From assembly GCF_949987535.1 (NCBI RefSeq), contig NC_080074.1, positions 27,611,268 to 27,675,267 on the forward strand: a stretch of 64,000 bases of DNA. Direction: 5' to 3'. The position numbers and the translations under genes were made by a program. Shown piece after piece: positions 47,559 through 60,216 of this stretch (the first letter of the stretch is position 1; each line of letters starts with the position of its first letter). Origin of the DNA: Balaenoptera acutorostrata (Eukaryota > Chordata > Mammalia > Artiodactyla > Balaenopteridae). The notes below the pieces were generated by a model, which had not been told where the DNA came from, searched no databases, and saw nothing but the letters and a program-made list of their open reading frames with translations.

Positions 47559-50143
47559 AAAAATCCTCACCAAAATACTAGCAAACAGAATCCAACAGAA
47601 CATTAAAGGGATCATACACAATGATCAAGTGGGGTTTTTTCCAGGAATGCAAGGATTCTTCAATATACACAAATCAATCAATGTGATACACCATATTAAC
47701 AGATTGAAGGAGAAAACCATATGATCGTCTCAATAGATGCAGAAAAAGCTTTTGACAAAATTCAACACCCGTTTATGATAAAAACCCTCCAGAAAGTAGT
47801 CATAGAGGGAACTTACCTCATCATAATAAAGGCCATGTATGACAAACCCACAGCCAACATCGTTTTCAATGGTGAAAAACTGAAACCATTTCCTCTAAGA
47901 TCAGGAACAAGACAAGGTTGTCCACTCTCACCATTATTATTCAACATAGTTTTGGAAGTCTAGCCACAGCAATCAGAGAAGAAAAAAAAAAAAAAGGAAT
48001 CCAAATCGGAAAAGAAGAAGTAAAGCTGTCACTGTTTGCAGATGACATGATACTATACATAGAGAATCCTAAAGGTGCTACCAGAAAACTACTAGAGCTA
48101 AGCAATGAATTTGGTAAAGTAGCAGGATACAAAATTAACGCACAGAAATCTCTTGCATTCCTACACACTAATGATGAAAAATCTGAAACAGAAATTAAGG
48201 AAACACTCCCATTTACCATTGCAACAAAAAGAATAAAATACCTAGGAATAAACCTACCTAAGGAGACAAAGGACCTGTATGCCGAAAACTATAAGACACT
48301 GATGAAAGAAATTAAAGATGATACAAACAGACGGAGAGATATACCATGTTCTTGGATTGGAAGAATCAACATTGTGAAAATGACTATACTACCCAAAGCA
48401 ATCTACAGATTCAATGCAATCCCTATCAAACTACCAATGGCATTTTTCACAGAACTAGAACAAAAAATTGCACAATTTGTATGGAAACACAAAAGACCCC
48501 GAATAGCCAAAGCAATCTTGAGAAAGAAAAATGGAGCTGGGGGAATCAGGCTCCTGGACTTTAGACTATACTACAAAGCTACGGTAGTCAACACAGTATG
48601 GTACTGGCACCAAAACAGAAATATAGATCAATGGAACAGGATAGAAAGCCCAGAGGTAAACCCACACACATATGGTCACCTTATGTTTGATAAAGGAGGC
48701 AAGAATATACAATGGAGAAAAGACAGGCTCTTCAATAAGTGCTGCTGGGAAAACTGGACAGCTACATGTAAAAGAATGAAATTAGAACACTCCCTAACAC
48801 CATACACAAAAATAAACTCAAAATGGATTAAAGACCTAAATGTAAGGCCAGACACTATAAAACTCTTAGAGGAAAACAGAGGCAGAACACTCTATGACAT
48901 AAATCACAGCAAGATCCTTTTTGACCCACCTCCTAGAGAAATGGAAATAAAAACAAAAATAAACAAATGGGACCTAATGAAAGTTAAAAGCTTTTGCACA
49001 GCAAAGGAAACCATAAACAAGACGAAAAGACAACCCTCAGAATGAGAGACAATATTTGCAAACGAAGCAACTGACAAAGGATTAATCTCCAAAATTTACA
49101 AGCAGCTCATGCAGCTCAATATCAAAAAAACAAAGAACCCAATCCAAAAATGGGCAGAAGACCTAAATAGACATTTCTCCAAAGAAGATCTGCAGATTGC
49201 CAACAAACACATGAAAGGATGCTCAACATCACTAATCATCAGAGAAATGCAAATCAAAACTACAATGAGGTTTCACCTCACACCAGTCAGAATGGCCATC
49301 ATCAAAAAATCTACAAACAATAAATGCTGGAGAGGGTGTGGAGAAAAGGGAACTCTCTTGCACTGTTGGTGGGAATGTAAATTGATACAGCCACTATGGA
49401 GAACAGTATGATAGTTCCTTAAAAAACTAAAAACAGAACTACCATATGACCCAGCAATCCCACTGCTGGGCATATACCCTGAGAAAACCATAATTCAAAA
49501 AGAGCCATGTACCACAATGTTCATTGCAGCTCTATTTACAATAGCCAGGACATGGAAGCAACCTAAATGTCCATCAACAGATGAATGGATAAAGAAGCTA
49601 TGGCACATATATACAATGGAATATTACTCAGCCATAAAAAGAAATGAAATTGAGTTATTTGTAGTGAGGTGGATGGACCTAGAGTTTGTCATACAGAGTG
49701 AAGTTAAGTCAGAAAGAGAAAAACAAATACCATATGCTAACACATATATATGGAATCTAAAAAAAAACAAACCATGGTTCTGAAGAACCTAGGGGCAGGA
49801 CAGGAATAAAGACGCAGACGTAGAGAATGGACTTGAGAACACGGGGAAGGGGAAAGGGAAGGGTAAGCTGGGACGAAGTGAGAGAGTGGCATGGACACAT
49901 ATACACTACTAAATGTAAAATAGATAGCTAGTGCGAAGCAGCCACATGGCACAGGGAGATCAGCTCGTGCTTTGCGAAGACCTAGAGGGGTGGGTTAGGG
50001 AGGGTGGGAGGGAGATGCAAGAGGGAGGAGATATGGGGATATATGTATATGTATAGCTGATTCACTTTGTTATAAAGCAGAAACTAACACACCATTGTAA
50101 AGCAATAGTACTCCAATAAAGATGTTAAAAAAAGGGGGGGGGT
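47559..50143 (+). mobile_element. 5'-truncated LINE-1 with long ORF2 remnant
   Basis: About 2.6 kb from the reverse-transcriptase domain to the poly-A end. A 9-base TSD, gctatgtgt, lies at 47550-47558 and 50144-50152. A 375-codon open frame (47918-49045) keeps FADDM and the ORF2 C-terminal half. Frameshifts separate it from the upstream pieces at 47721-47963, and a stop follows at 49045. An A13-type run at 47980 lies at one break. It is the best preserved LINE-1 in the window but cannot make full ORF2. Confidence 0.95.
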
Positions 50144-50249
50144 GCTATGTGTGTTCTGTAAAGTTTACCTGAGGTCAAATTGGTCAAGCTAGGGAGGAAA
50201 AAAAAAAAAGAAGGAAGCAAGGTATACATGGCATGAAATATGTGGTGAT

Positions 50250-50630
50250 TATTACTGCTGCTCACCTAATTTGTCTGTTTTTCTCCTCCTCCTGGGCACA
50301 GGGAGGACTGGACTGCCTGGCCCTCTCGTGGTTGGGTGGCACCATTTTGCAGAGTTCTGGCCAATGAGTTGGGAATAGAAGTGACAGCATTTAAATGCCA
50401 ACAAGACATCCTCGGATTTCTCCTTTCCCACTGGCTCCCACCATGTTTGAGGAGGTAGCTGCTTTGCCAGCCTTGGTTCCAGAATGACTAAGAGAAGAGT
50501 TTCCCTGGTGACACATGTATGGGTAGAGAAATCTGTGTTACTTTAAGAAGCAATCCTTTGTTGTTTTAAGCCTCTGAGACTTTGGGGTTGTTTGTTTTGC
50601 AGCATAACCTAGCTTATTATGACTGACACA
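50250..50630 (+). mobile_element. LTR-like dispersed repeat
   Basis: GTTCTGGCCAATGAGTTGGG, GTTGTTTTAAGCCTCTGAGAC and an end TAACCTAGCTTATTATGACTGAC. Confidence 0.6.
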
Positions 50631-52515
50631 TTATTCAAATAATTTACCTCCAGAGAAAGGAAAAGTGTGATAGGGAAGAGATGGTGTGTTATGGTTGCCA
50701 TGGATAGAGCCCTAAAGGAGATTAGTGGAAGAGAGGAAAGGTGTAAATTCAGATGTAAAGGATCCTTCCAAGCTGGGTGCCCAGGGCTTGGGGAGATCTT
50801 GTATTACTTCTGAAATCAAAGTCCTAATAATACTATAATTACAAATTGGGCAAAGTCATAGCACTCTTGATATTAACTACATACGACTAAAAGGTACATG
50901 GCCTAGCATACACCAGAGGTATATGCTGGCTGCAGGCCTCAGAGCTTAAAAGCATTTGTAAGCTTACTCAGAAAAAGGATAGAAGAGTGAATAAAAGCAT
51001 GGATTTTGGAATTAGATGGGCCTGAATTCAAATCTCAGTTCTACTTCTTAAATCAGCCTAAGTGTCAGTCTTCTTATCTCTAAAGTGGAGATAAAAACAG
51101 AACCTACTTCAAAGGTTTGATGGGAGCACTAATTGAGGTCATATCTGTAAAGTGTCAAGTGCACTGCCTGGTATTACTAAATCTTCTAGCTTTTTCCAGT
51201 CCCCTGGAAGCCCAAGGGTTGGCTGGTTATAGAATGACTGCCTCACTGTCCTGCCTTGAACATAGCAAATCCCATGCCTACCCAATGCAGCTTCAAACTG
51301 GATCTCATGAGAGCTTTCAGCCGTTACCAGGCTCAGTGCTGTATCTCTGCCTATGACTTCTGCACACTCCCACCCTCCTAGGCTATCAAGACCAGTGCCC
51401 CACTTTAAAAGAGATCCAGGAAAATCCAAATATGCAAGATGATAGATTGGGGCAGGATTATTCATGCTCCAAGATCCCTGTCATTATGCCAAAGAGTCCA
51501 AAAATTTCCTTAGTCCTTTGCAGGTTTCTTTCTTTCCTTTTAATAAATTGTTTGACAGAGAAAAGGAAAAATAAAACTCAATGACTTCTTTATCCATTAA
51601 TGATTGATCAAAAATGAGAAAGATCTACGTTAAGTGGGAAAAATGACTTGCAAAAGCATATCCTCTGCCCACAATTTTCTGGGAGCACATCTATTGTGTT
51701 GGCCAGGAAGCAGAGCACAGACAGACCTCCAGGTCCCTAAACAATGAAAATTCATCCAGAGGGTTATTGTGATAATGGCTGACACACATCAGATTCCCGT
51801 TTCTTCATCACAACCAAGATCTAAAAACCCAAGTCCAAACTCTATGATTATAGGGTAGTGCGCAAAGATCCATAGCCAGGAGAAAACACAAATTCTTCTG
51901 ACCAGGATGAAAATGGAGTCAACTGACTCCAGCTGTGAAAAAGTACAGAGTTAAGAGGGTGTTACTATTTTTTCAAAATAAATGAGAATATATTATGGCA
52001 CAGAAGCAAAATCTACATTACAATTTAAGTCGAAACTGAGACTCCACAGGAACATGGAAATTGCCCCTTCTCAGGCCACTCTCACCCCAATGGCAGAGAG
52101 GTTGCTCCTGTATCTTGGCACTTGGGGTACCTCACTGGAAGGGAACAAAAAAGCATGAAGCCACCAAGAGGCCCTAAGAGATTCAGTGTTTGACCCAAGG
52201 TCAAACAACCAGAAGTGGACTCCAAATTTTCCAGTTGCTAGTTCAAGGTTCTGCCCACTGTAACACTACTTCCTCCTTTCCTGAGAATGGAATCTGCCAC
52301 TTACCTCAGCCTGCCTGGCGTGGAAGCCGGCCTTCAAAGGGAAGCATGCATCTGGGGGACTCAAAGCCCCAAACTCCAGGGCAAATGTGAGCCTGCAGAC
52401 AAGGAAAAGGAGTCGATGTCTGCACCCTCCCCCTAATCTTCTCCCAAGCCAACCCCTCCTTCCCATCCCCTCACATCTAACTTGTCTCCTTAACTCCACT
52501 CTAGCTTTGTTCCAA
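50631..52515. other. Mostly unassigned DNA with MIR fragments
   Basis: MIR at about 50985-51180 (GGGCCTGAATTCAAATCTCAG, TCTGTAAAGTGTCAAGTGC) and a MIR end at about 52185-52270 (GACCCAAGGTCAAACAACC). The rest is unrecognised; no gene. Confidence 0.5.
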
Positions 52516-52860
52516 GCTGTTTTCCAAAGGGCCCTTCCAGAGGGATCATATAAAACACAAACCGAGTTCAGTTATTGCCCCATTTAAAAAGCTTTTATCC
52601 ACTGCCCTCCAGATAAAATTCAAGTGCTTCAGCAAGGCCTATAAGATCTGCCCCGACTTACCTCTGCCTCCTCTTCAGCCTTGTGGGAGAAAGACCTTCC
52701 TCACCGAGGGGTCTAATGACTCCTTTCCGCCCTTTAATACTCAGACAAAAGGCACCTTCCTCCAAGGTCTTCCCTAACCTCTCAAAGCAGGTTGATGGTA
52801 CCTTGTCCACAGGTAATTATTACTGCCTTTATCTTGGCATTTCACAATAAATTGTTCATG
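52516..52860 (+). mobile_element. L2 LINE fragment (ORF end)
   Basis: CCACTGCCCTCCAGATAAAATTCAAG, GGCCTATAAGATCTGCCCC, CTCCAAGGTCTTCCCTAACC: the L2 region ahead of its 3' end. Confidence 0.75.
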
Positions 52861-52864
52861 TAGT

Positions 52865-53095
52865 TAAAGCGCCTAAACAACATGGTATCCTGAGAGGCAG
52901 AACCAGGCTTCAGAGCCCAACAAAAACCTGGGTTTGAACCATGACTTCCCCACTTACTGGGGAAGCCAAGCCTCAGTTTCATTTTCAGTAAATGGGGAAA
53001 TGCATACCTTAACAGTTTGCTGGGAGGGTTAAATGGAATGACAGTATGAGGTAGAAAACATATTCGATGGTTTAATAAATGTTAGTTCCTCTCCT
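52865..53095 (+). mobile_element. MIR element
   Basis: ACCTGGGTTTGAACCATGAC, CCTCAGTTTCATTTTCAGTAAATGGGG, GGGAGGGTTAAATGGAATGAC. Confidence 0.8.
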
Positions 53096-53099
53096 CTCC

Positions 53100-53212
53100 A
53101 TCCCTTCCCATTGGCTATAAGAGCTCCCTTAATGCTAGAACCTTCTTTTTACTCTTTTGTATTCCTGGTGAATAATACAGTAGGCACTTAATAAATGTTG
53201 GCAGGAAAAAAA
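53100..53212 (+). mobile_element. L2 3' end fragment
   Basis: TCCTGGTGAATAATACAGTAGGCACTTAATAAATGTTGG. Confidence 0.55.
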
Positions 53213-53214
53213 CA

Positions 53215-53305
53215 GAAGAGGGAGGGAGGAATGCAGAGGAGGCAGGAAGGGAGGAAAGGAAGAAGGAAATTAAATAATGAAATGAATGAATGAATGAATG
53301 AAGCT
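53215..53305. repeat. Purine-rich and (ATGA)n simple repeat
   Basis: GGGA/GGAA-rich sequence, then five ATGA units at about 53282-53302. Confidence 0.85.
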
Positions 53306-54192
53306 AGAAGCAAAAAGAGACCCTGTTCTGTTAGAGCTAACAAAGTTACTATACACACTGGTCATATGACTGTGAGAATGTCATAGCCTTCTCTACTAAT
53401 AAACTCTGAAAGGATATCTGCAGATACTACTGTCACGAAGAAAAGACCCTGAATCCAGAGACTGGCAGATCTACCAGGAGAAGCCATTGTAGTCCAATAT
53501 AGGATTGGCACACATACTTTAAAAAATTTTCATTCCCCAAATTGTTCATTCCTATTCCACTCTAAATGCTGGGCTTAACACAAACGAGAATACAAATAAA
53601 CTGATCTTACTCTAGTGAGGTTTCAATTAACACACATAGATCAGTGGTATGTTATTAAACCAGAGGGGGAGGAAAAGAAGCCTTAATTTGTAGTGCCTGC
53701 CAGTTTCTGTGGTGTAAATACTCCCACCATGGGTGATTTCAATCTACTAATGACACACTTACAATGATTTAGTTCCCAAAATCCCTAAGCATTTAACAAC
53801 TGGCTCTCAGGAGCCCTCAGCACACCACTGATTCTCCATTCCTCTTAATTTTCTCATTTTTGCCATCTTTTTAGTCACTCTGTTGTTTTTTAACATCCTT
53901 ATTGCCTGATGGACAAGGAAAATAAAAGAGAGAGCAGATGATTTTTCTGTCAGTGGTTCTAGCAAAGGAGATTGAAGAGGGAGGAAGCTGAAACTGCTAT
54001 GTGTTTGTGGGTTTCAATTATCCCTATTCTCTCTGCCCCTTATTACTGCAGATAACTGAGCAGATGCCCTAATCAAATGTGCAAAATATAAACATACTTT
54101 CTGATCAAATATAGAATTAATGGCCACAACCTGGTAATAGAAATGAGGCCAAAAAAAGCTATGCTAGAAACCTAAGGGTCAAGTTCATCAAA
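53306..54192. other. Unassigned intergenic DNA
   Basis: About 890 bases, nothing recognised. Confidence 0.35.
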
Positions 54193-54202
54193 TGGCAGAG
54201 GG

Positions 54203-55122
54203 GAAAATGGACAGAGGACCTCAATAGACACTTTTCCAAAGAAGACATACAGATGGCCAACAGGCACATGAGAAGATGCTCAATGTCATTAATCATCAGG
54301 GAAATGCAAATCAAAACCACAATGAGACACCACCTCACACCTGTCAGAATGGCCATCATCAAAAATTACAACAAATAACAAATGTTAGCGAAGATGTGGA
54401 GCAAAGAACCATCATGCATTGCTGGTGGGAATATAAACTGGTGCAGGCACTTTGGAAAACAGTATGGAGTTTCCTGAAAAAATTAAAACTAGAACTACCA
54501 TACGATTCAGCAATTCCACTCCTGGGTATTTACCCGAAGAAAACAAAAACACTAAACTGAAAAGATACGTGCATCCCCATATTCATTGCAGTATATTTAC
54601 AATAGCAAACATATGGAAAGAACCTAAGTATGCAGCCATAGACGAATGGATAAAGATGTGATATATATATATACAATGCAATACTACTCAGCCTTTAAAA
54701 AAAAAAAAGAATGAAATCTTGCCTTTTGTGACAACATGGATGGACCTTGGGGGTATTATGCTGAGTGAAATAAGTCAGAGAAAAATACCATATGATCTCA
54801 CTTATATGTGGAATCTAAAAACAAAACAAACAAAACAAAATGAAAACAGACCCATAGATAGAACAAACAGGTGGAGGGGGATGGGCAGGACAGGTGAAGG
54901 GAATTAAGAGGTACAAACTTCAAGTTATAAAATAAGTCAAGGGGATGTAAAATGCGGCATAAGGAACATGGTCAATAATACTGTAATGACTTCGTATGGG
55001 GACAAATGGTTACTAGACTTGTGGTGATCATTTCAAAACGTATTTAACTGCCAAATCACTATATCGTACACATGAAACTAACATAATATTGTACATCAAC
55101 TATAGTTCAACTTTTAAAAAGG
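54203..55122 (+). mobile_element. 5'-truncated LINE-1
   Basis: Last 0.9 kb of a LINE-1 (CAATAGACACTTTTCCAAAGAAG, GGCCAACAGGCACATG, AATATTGTACATCAACTATAG). A 10-base TSD, tggcagaggg, lies at 54193-54202 and 55123-55132. The frame is broken. Confidence 0.94.
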
Positions 55123-55132
55123 TGGCAGAGGG

Positions 55133-57644
55133 CATGTTAAAATAGGAAATCAGACAACTCCTCTGGATAGAAATAAACAGAGAAAATATTTTTCTGAATG
55201 TTAAAGATCACAGCAGCTCTCTGGACCAAAATCTAAACAGGAAAAAGCACACCAAACTAACAGAAGGAAAAACCGTTTAGCAAAATGTAAGTTTTTATCT
55301 TAACATGGTTGGAAGCTGGAGAGATATAAATTTTATGAAGTTCTGTGATGAAGCCTCACTCTCTCTGCCATAGGAAAGGGGCTCCTTGGGTGGTATTTAT
55401 GCTTAGACAGAAGAGGAAGGCAGCTGGCAATATTTCCTGCCCTCTCACTAGGACTCTGGCTTGCCTTCCCCTTCCCTCTGTTTCTAACAGAGGCAGCACT
55501 ACCTGAGTAATAATACTTCACGAAATATGCTCCTGATCTCTAGGGCAAGTCAGAGTTCCTATAAGTTAAGGATGCAGTTCAGAGTGAGAATTGTCTATGA
55601 AAGCAGTTTTATGGCTCAGTAGATGTTTATTGATGCTACCCCATTCTCTGTGACAACACTCGTGTGATCCAGCCTCTCTCGTTGACAAAGCTCCCGAAGG
55701 AATATCCAGGTTTTGCTCCATGATTTCAGCTGACTTACTATCTAGGCATTTGGTACTCTGGGGCTTTTAAGAAGCTTCTGTGGCAACAGCTGTTACTTTA
55801 CTTTAGTAATAAAGTTAAAGTAACCTGAACTCAAGCCACATAGAGGAAAAAATTAGAAACATCAAAAATATGTGAAGATGAGAATACAAGAAAACCATGC
55901 CTACATAGGAGAGTGAAACGAAACTATCACAGATTCATTTTTACAGATAGATATCCAGAAGGGAAGGAACAGAGGGTATTTCCATTCCATTCAAATGAAG
56001 GGCAACTTAGTGAAGAAGCAGCTTCTGATACTTTACATAAAAAGAGTTAAAAAATGCACATGACAAAAGTGTGGCATTTGGGGCTGGCTACTTGTTTCAA
56101 AACCTGAAAGGAATCAAAGAATGAGACAAAGAGACAGATTTAATCTTAGGGATCCTAAATCACTCAGTTACCCAACTCAGGGAGAAGGTATTTAACTACC
56201 CCATTTCACTGGAGTATAATCTGGTCAGCAGGGCTGGGTCAGATGAGCAAACAGAGCAACCTCATGCTCCAAAAGGGGGAAAGTAAGGGAGGAATGAACT
56301 GAGCCATTAGGACCAAGAGCGGGTGAAAGAAAGAATGGCTCCCCTGGTGAGGACAGGAGGGTAGGCAGTCACTGGGCCAACAGGCATCACCAGCTGGGCG
56401 TGAGTCACATCTGGCAGAGGCAAAAATGAGATCACAAAACAGCATGGATGGCAGGGTTTCGATTTTAAAGCAGCAAGTAGATTAGAAACGTTGAGGAGTT
56501 AAAAATTAATGCAAAACTCTGATGTGAATCAAAACATCATGAAAACCAGCAGAAGCTGATTCTTCCGGAGTTTGGTGGAAGGAGCCAAGAACCGGGAATT
56601 AGCCCGCAGAGTATTCCCAAGGCCCGCTGTCTAAATTCCAAAGGAAGGAAAACCCAATGTTCAAAGAACTGTAGGGCGTACAGGGTCGCCAAAGAAAAGT
56701 ACTGATGACTGAAACAAAGGGTAGGAGGGTGCAGCTTTTACAAATACTAAACCTGAGTTTAAAATATCTGTGTTCCAATATGGACTCCGCCCTTGACTTG
56801 CTGGGTTGATGGTGTGTGTGTCTCTGTGCACATGTGCACGCGATTCTCCTGATCTCCCCGGGGCTGGGTGTCTTCCTCAGTAAAAGGACGGAAATAAATT
56901 ATGTCATCTGAGAAGTGGTTTCAAGCTTTATTCTAGGAAGTGAAAAAATTGGGAGAGGAGAATGCAGGCCACTTAGTAAACAAAAGGCCTAGAATGAATG
57001 ACAACACTTTTTTGCTCCAAAGGCTAGAAACCTCGGACACAGGAGGGCCTCTGCCTAGCTGTTAGATGTCACCACTGCCACTCCACCCCCACTCCTTGTG
57101 CCTAAACCCTCAGCCGAGAAGGGCACGGCCTGGTCCTGGGACATTCCATCCCATGGATTATTTGATGACGTGTCTCTCTCCTACCCTCCTCCCAGAGTAC
57201 AATTTTCTAAAAGCAGAGAAAAATCCTTCCCAAGAAAATAAACACTCCCAAACAACTGTCCCATTCTGTTACCTATTTGGATTACATAATTGCTATGAAG
57301 TCAAGACTTTCTTATTGACACGCCAGAAAAGACCTCTCAGCTCATAAGCTGAACCGCCTTTTCTCCACTGTCCAAAGGCCTAAAAAACCTCCAAGTCCCT
57401 AAAAAGCAGTCCCCAGTGCCCACTGAGATAGAATGAAAAACTCCACCGCCTCAACTCTGCTCAGAATGGAAACTCAGATCAAAATATTTTAAATCTGTGG
57501 GGATGTAAGTCCTGTATACTATATTCCTCAACAATAACGACAATAACAAACCCTTACTGATGCCCCAAACTGCCCTTCATAGAAGGAGAACACTGATATT
57601 TTTTCTGATTCTGTTGAGAATAATTTAGACAAGTGTACAATCTT
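55133..57644. other. Unassigned intergenic DNA
   Basis: About 2.5 kb with no gene and no recent repeat. A weak MIR-like piece may lie at 56740-56920. Confidence 0.4.
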
Positions 57645-58110
57645 AACTCTTCTGTTGGCCAATCTGTAAAATGGGGTGACCGATAATTGGTAACTGGCAT
57701 CACTTACCAGCCACCGGGTAAAACAGTTAACCCCCTCCTGACCCACCCCGACACTAGGAAAAAACCACTAGGCCAAGCTGGCTCCAATCCCACAGAGCAC
57801 AACGCTAATTAAGATACCTTTACTTTTCCCGTTGAGGCACCAGTAAAAAGGCTGAGGGTTCCTCTTACAACTTGCTCTAACTTGTTCGTCTGGATCAATG
57901 TAGAAATTGCAGCAAATTGCTCTTCGTAATTCCTCTCCAGGAATAAAAAGGACTAGGATATTCCTGGAATGCCTCCTCACTCACAAATTAGAAGGTATAC
58001 CTCTTGTAATCACTGTACTGTGCTCAGTGTGAAGATTACATGAGATAATGCATGGAATGTGCTGAGCGAGCATCTGGCACACAATAAACTCAATAAATCA
58101 ATGATGTTAC
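57645..58110 (+). mobile_element. MIR element split by an unidentified insert
   Basis: The left part CCAATCTGTAAAATGGGGTGAC (to about 57682) and right part AGATTACATGAGATAATGCATGG...CATCTGGCACACAATAAACTC (from about 57990) are adjacent in MIR. About 300 unidentified bases lie between them. Confidence 0.65.
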
Positions 58111-58727
58111 TAATTGTAAAAACAACAACACACAAACAACAAAACAAAACCAAAAAAACGGGGGGGGGGACTGTTTCCTGATGCTTATCGACTTACTTGG
58201 AATAGGGAAGATCGAAACATAAGACAATAATAGTTCCACAGCACAATCCAGAGATGTTTTTGCTGTCCTCTGGTTTTCTTGTAATCAGTCACTTGATAGC
58301 CATTAAGAAGAACTTTCCACAATGCCACGGGTACTCACACCCCACTATACATCCAACTCTCAATAACTGAGAGGTAGCAGAGTGTTTGAAATAATGAGGA
58401 CAGAAATGCAAAAGACCTTAAAGAAATTCCACAGAGCCCCTTGGCACCAATCATGTGGAAGTTTTGCCAGAAAAGCCAAACGTCCCACACCACACAATGG
58501 TTCTTGGTGGAAAAAGAGGGTAAATAAAGCACAGATTCTGAGCATCCTTATGAGAAGGCTACCTCCCCATCAGAGACCAGACCTTAAAAGTCTAGCTCTT
58601 CTGTAAATTTTAGGTTACAAATAAATTCTTCCTAAGGCACACCTAGCAATATTTTGTGTTTGGCTCTGCTGTCTGGACACGCACAGTTATGTTTTCCTTC
58701 CAGGCACAAAACCGGTTTTTAAGAGCT

Positions 58728-58753
58728 TCATGAAAATATTCATATTTTCATGA
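58728..58753. repeat. Near-perfect inverted repeat, 12-base arms
   Basis: tcatgaaaatat, a 2-base spacer, atattttcatga. Both arms match fully. Confidence 0.95.
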
Positions 58754-59007
58754 TATGCGATTAGCAGGTTTTACTATAATTTATAACTGAATTTTCTTGT
58801 TCACTTGGGGCACACACATGATATACTAGGCTCACCTTCCCAGTGACACACCATAGTATGCAGCTATGCAGGACATTTTGTTTTAAAGGCAGAAAAATGA
58901 ATAATATCTGAACTCCAGAAAAGATGGTGCATTTGCAACAGTGGTGAGACCGTGTGGCAAAAAAAAAAAAAATGGCCATAAAACTCTTACTTTGTATTTT
59001 GTACTGT

Positions 59008-59170
59008 GCCTATTCAACCTGTAAAAATTTTTGTAGTTTCTAAACCAGGTTTTTCGGAAACACAACGGGCGTTAGTATTATGCCTTTTCAAGTTGTAAAA
59101 GACCAGGCCACTTGGCAATTCTTGTAGTTTCTAAACCATGCTTTCCAAAATGCAAAGGGCAAGTGTGACC
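59008..59170. repeat. Imperfect tandem duplication
   Basis: Unit 1 starts GCCTATTCAACCTGTAAAA (59008) and unit 2 GCCTTTTCAAGTTGTAAAA (59082). They share ttgtagtttctaaacca exactly (59031-59047 and 59122-59138); unit 2 has about 17 extra bases. Confidence 0.75.
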
Positions 59171-59326
59171 TGTAACTTTAGAGAAGGGCAAGCAATGTTC
59201 TACCTCTGGCTGAATATTTAGTTATTTCACTTGACGTAAGTTTTTATGGCAACCCTCTATTACCATGAAAGTGTATGTCCTCTACGATTCAAAGTAATTA
59301 AGAGCAACTTGTGAAAGTCAGGGTTT

Positions 59327-59332
59327 TTTATT
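59327..59332 (-). terminator. SOCS2: AATAAA poly(A) signal, distal candidate
   Basis: TTTATT on the plus strand is AATAAA on the SOCS2 strand, about 990 bases after the stop. It is one of three candidates, and which one is used cannot be decided from sequence alone. Confidence 0.4.
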
Positions 59333-59569
59333 TAATACATTCTAATCAAATAGTAACAGCAGTAAATAAACACTTTGAAAAACAGGCAGGTATCCCCCTA
59401 TATCTGGAAGAAAATTAAGTCAGAGTATTCTACATGGTAGAAGGGAGACAATTGCTAATGTCCATGGTTAGACCACTTGGAAATTTCTAAAGCCATTTCT
59501 GAAAAATCAATGGCAACAGGTTGTGGGACACAGCTACTTCAAAGGGTAAAATGTCTCTATCTACATGGT

Positions 59570-59575
59570 TTTATT
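59570..59575 (-). terminator. SOCS2: AATAAA poly(A) signal, middle candidate
   Basis: Minus-strand AATAAA about 745 bases after the SOCS2 stop, in the context GTTAATAAAACC. Confidence 0.4.
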
Positions 59576-60071
59576 AACAGGGATTGAGTTGCACCTGTAT
59601 AGCATGACATTCTTGTCTTTAGCCTTAAAGGAAAAGAAGAAGTCTTTTCCATTTGCACCAGTTTGAAATATTTCTGAAATAAGGCTCCCTTGAAATGGAT
59701 TACTACAGTACTCATTCACATGAGAGAGTTCATACATGTAGTAAAAAGACAAATACAGGATTTCATGGTCACTTTTTTTGGTTGATTTGGTTAATTGCAT
59801 AAAATGAAGGATAAATACTCACAAGCATATCTGTTTAACAAATCTCCTAAGTACATCAGAATGCAAAATATCAAATGTCCTAAAATAGACTCTGATCACC
59901 AGGCATACAAAATTGAAGTTAAGCCTGTGTCAGTTTGGTTCCTTCCACTTCTTCAGCACTCCTAAGTGGAGCTCTTTCTCTACTGCCGGTGCTGGCACCT
60001 TCCACCTAACACGAACCTCAGAAAGGCAAAGAGTTCTGATAAAGTGTTCCTTCAGCCTTTACTTGGGACGT

Positions 60072-60077
60072 TTTATT
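60072..60077 (-). terminator. SOCS2: AATAAA poly(A) signal, proximal candidate
   Basis: Minus-strand AATAAA about 245 bases after the SOCS2 stop, within an A-rich stretch. It would give a short 3' UTR isoform. Confidence 0.25.
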
Positions 60078-60207
60078 TTTAACTTAAAAGGATAAACTGG
60101 TCTTGGTCAGCCTTAGGAAGGGAAGCATCACTCAGGTGAAAATATTTGGGGGAACTTTAAATACCTAGCTACCCCTCCACACGTTTAAATTAGATTGACT
60201 TCAGCTG

Positions 60208-60216
60208 TTCTTAGAA
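60208..60216. promoter_or_regulatory. Second TTCTTAGAA GAS motif, in the SOCS2 3' UTR
   Basis: The same nine bases as the promoter motif, about 100 bases beyond the stop. A nine-base match can arise by chance, so its function is uncertain. Confidence 0.25.

Larger units (their letters stand above)
58111..59309. other. SOCS2 downstream flank, unassigned
   Basis: Repeat-poor DNA beyond the likely 3' UTR, with a G9 run at about 58161-58169, a strong inverted repeat at 58728-58753 and an imperfect tandem duplication at 59008-59170. It could include a longer 3' UTR. Confidence 0.4.

Noticed and set aside
57768..57980. Possible viral envelope-like remnant because of a CC-containing stretch
   Set aside because: Only a vague resemblance in Cys spacing; no other retroviral landmarks beside it. 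Kept only as an unidentified insert.
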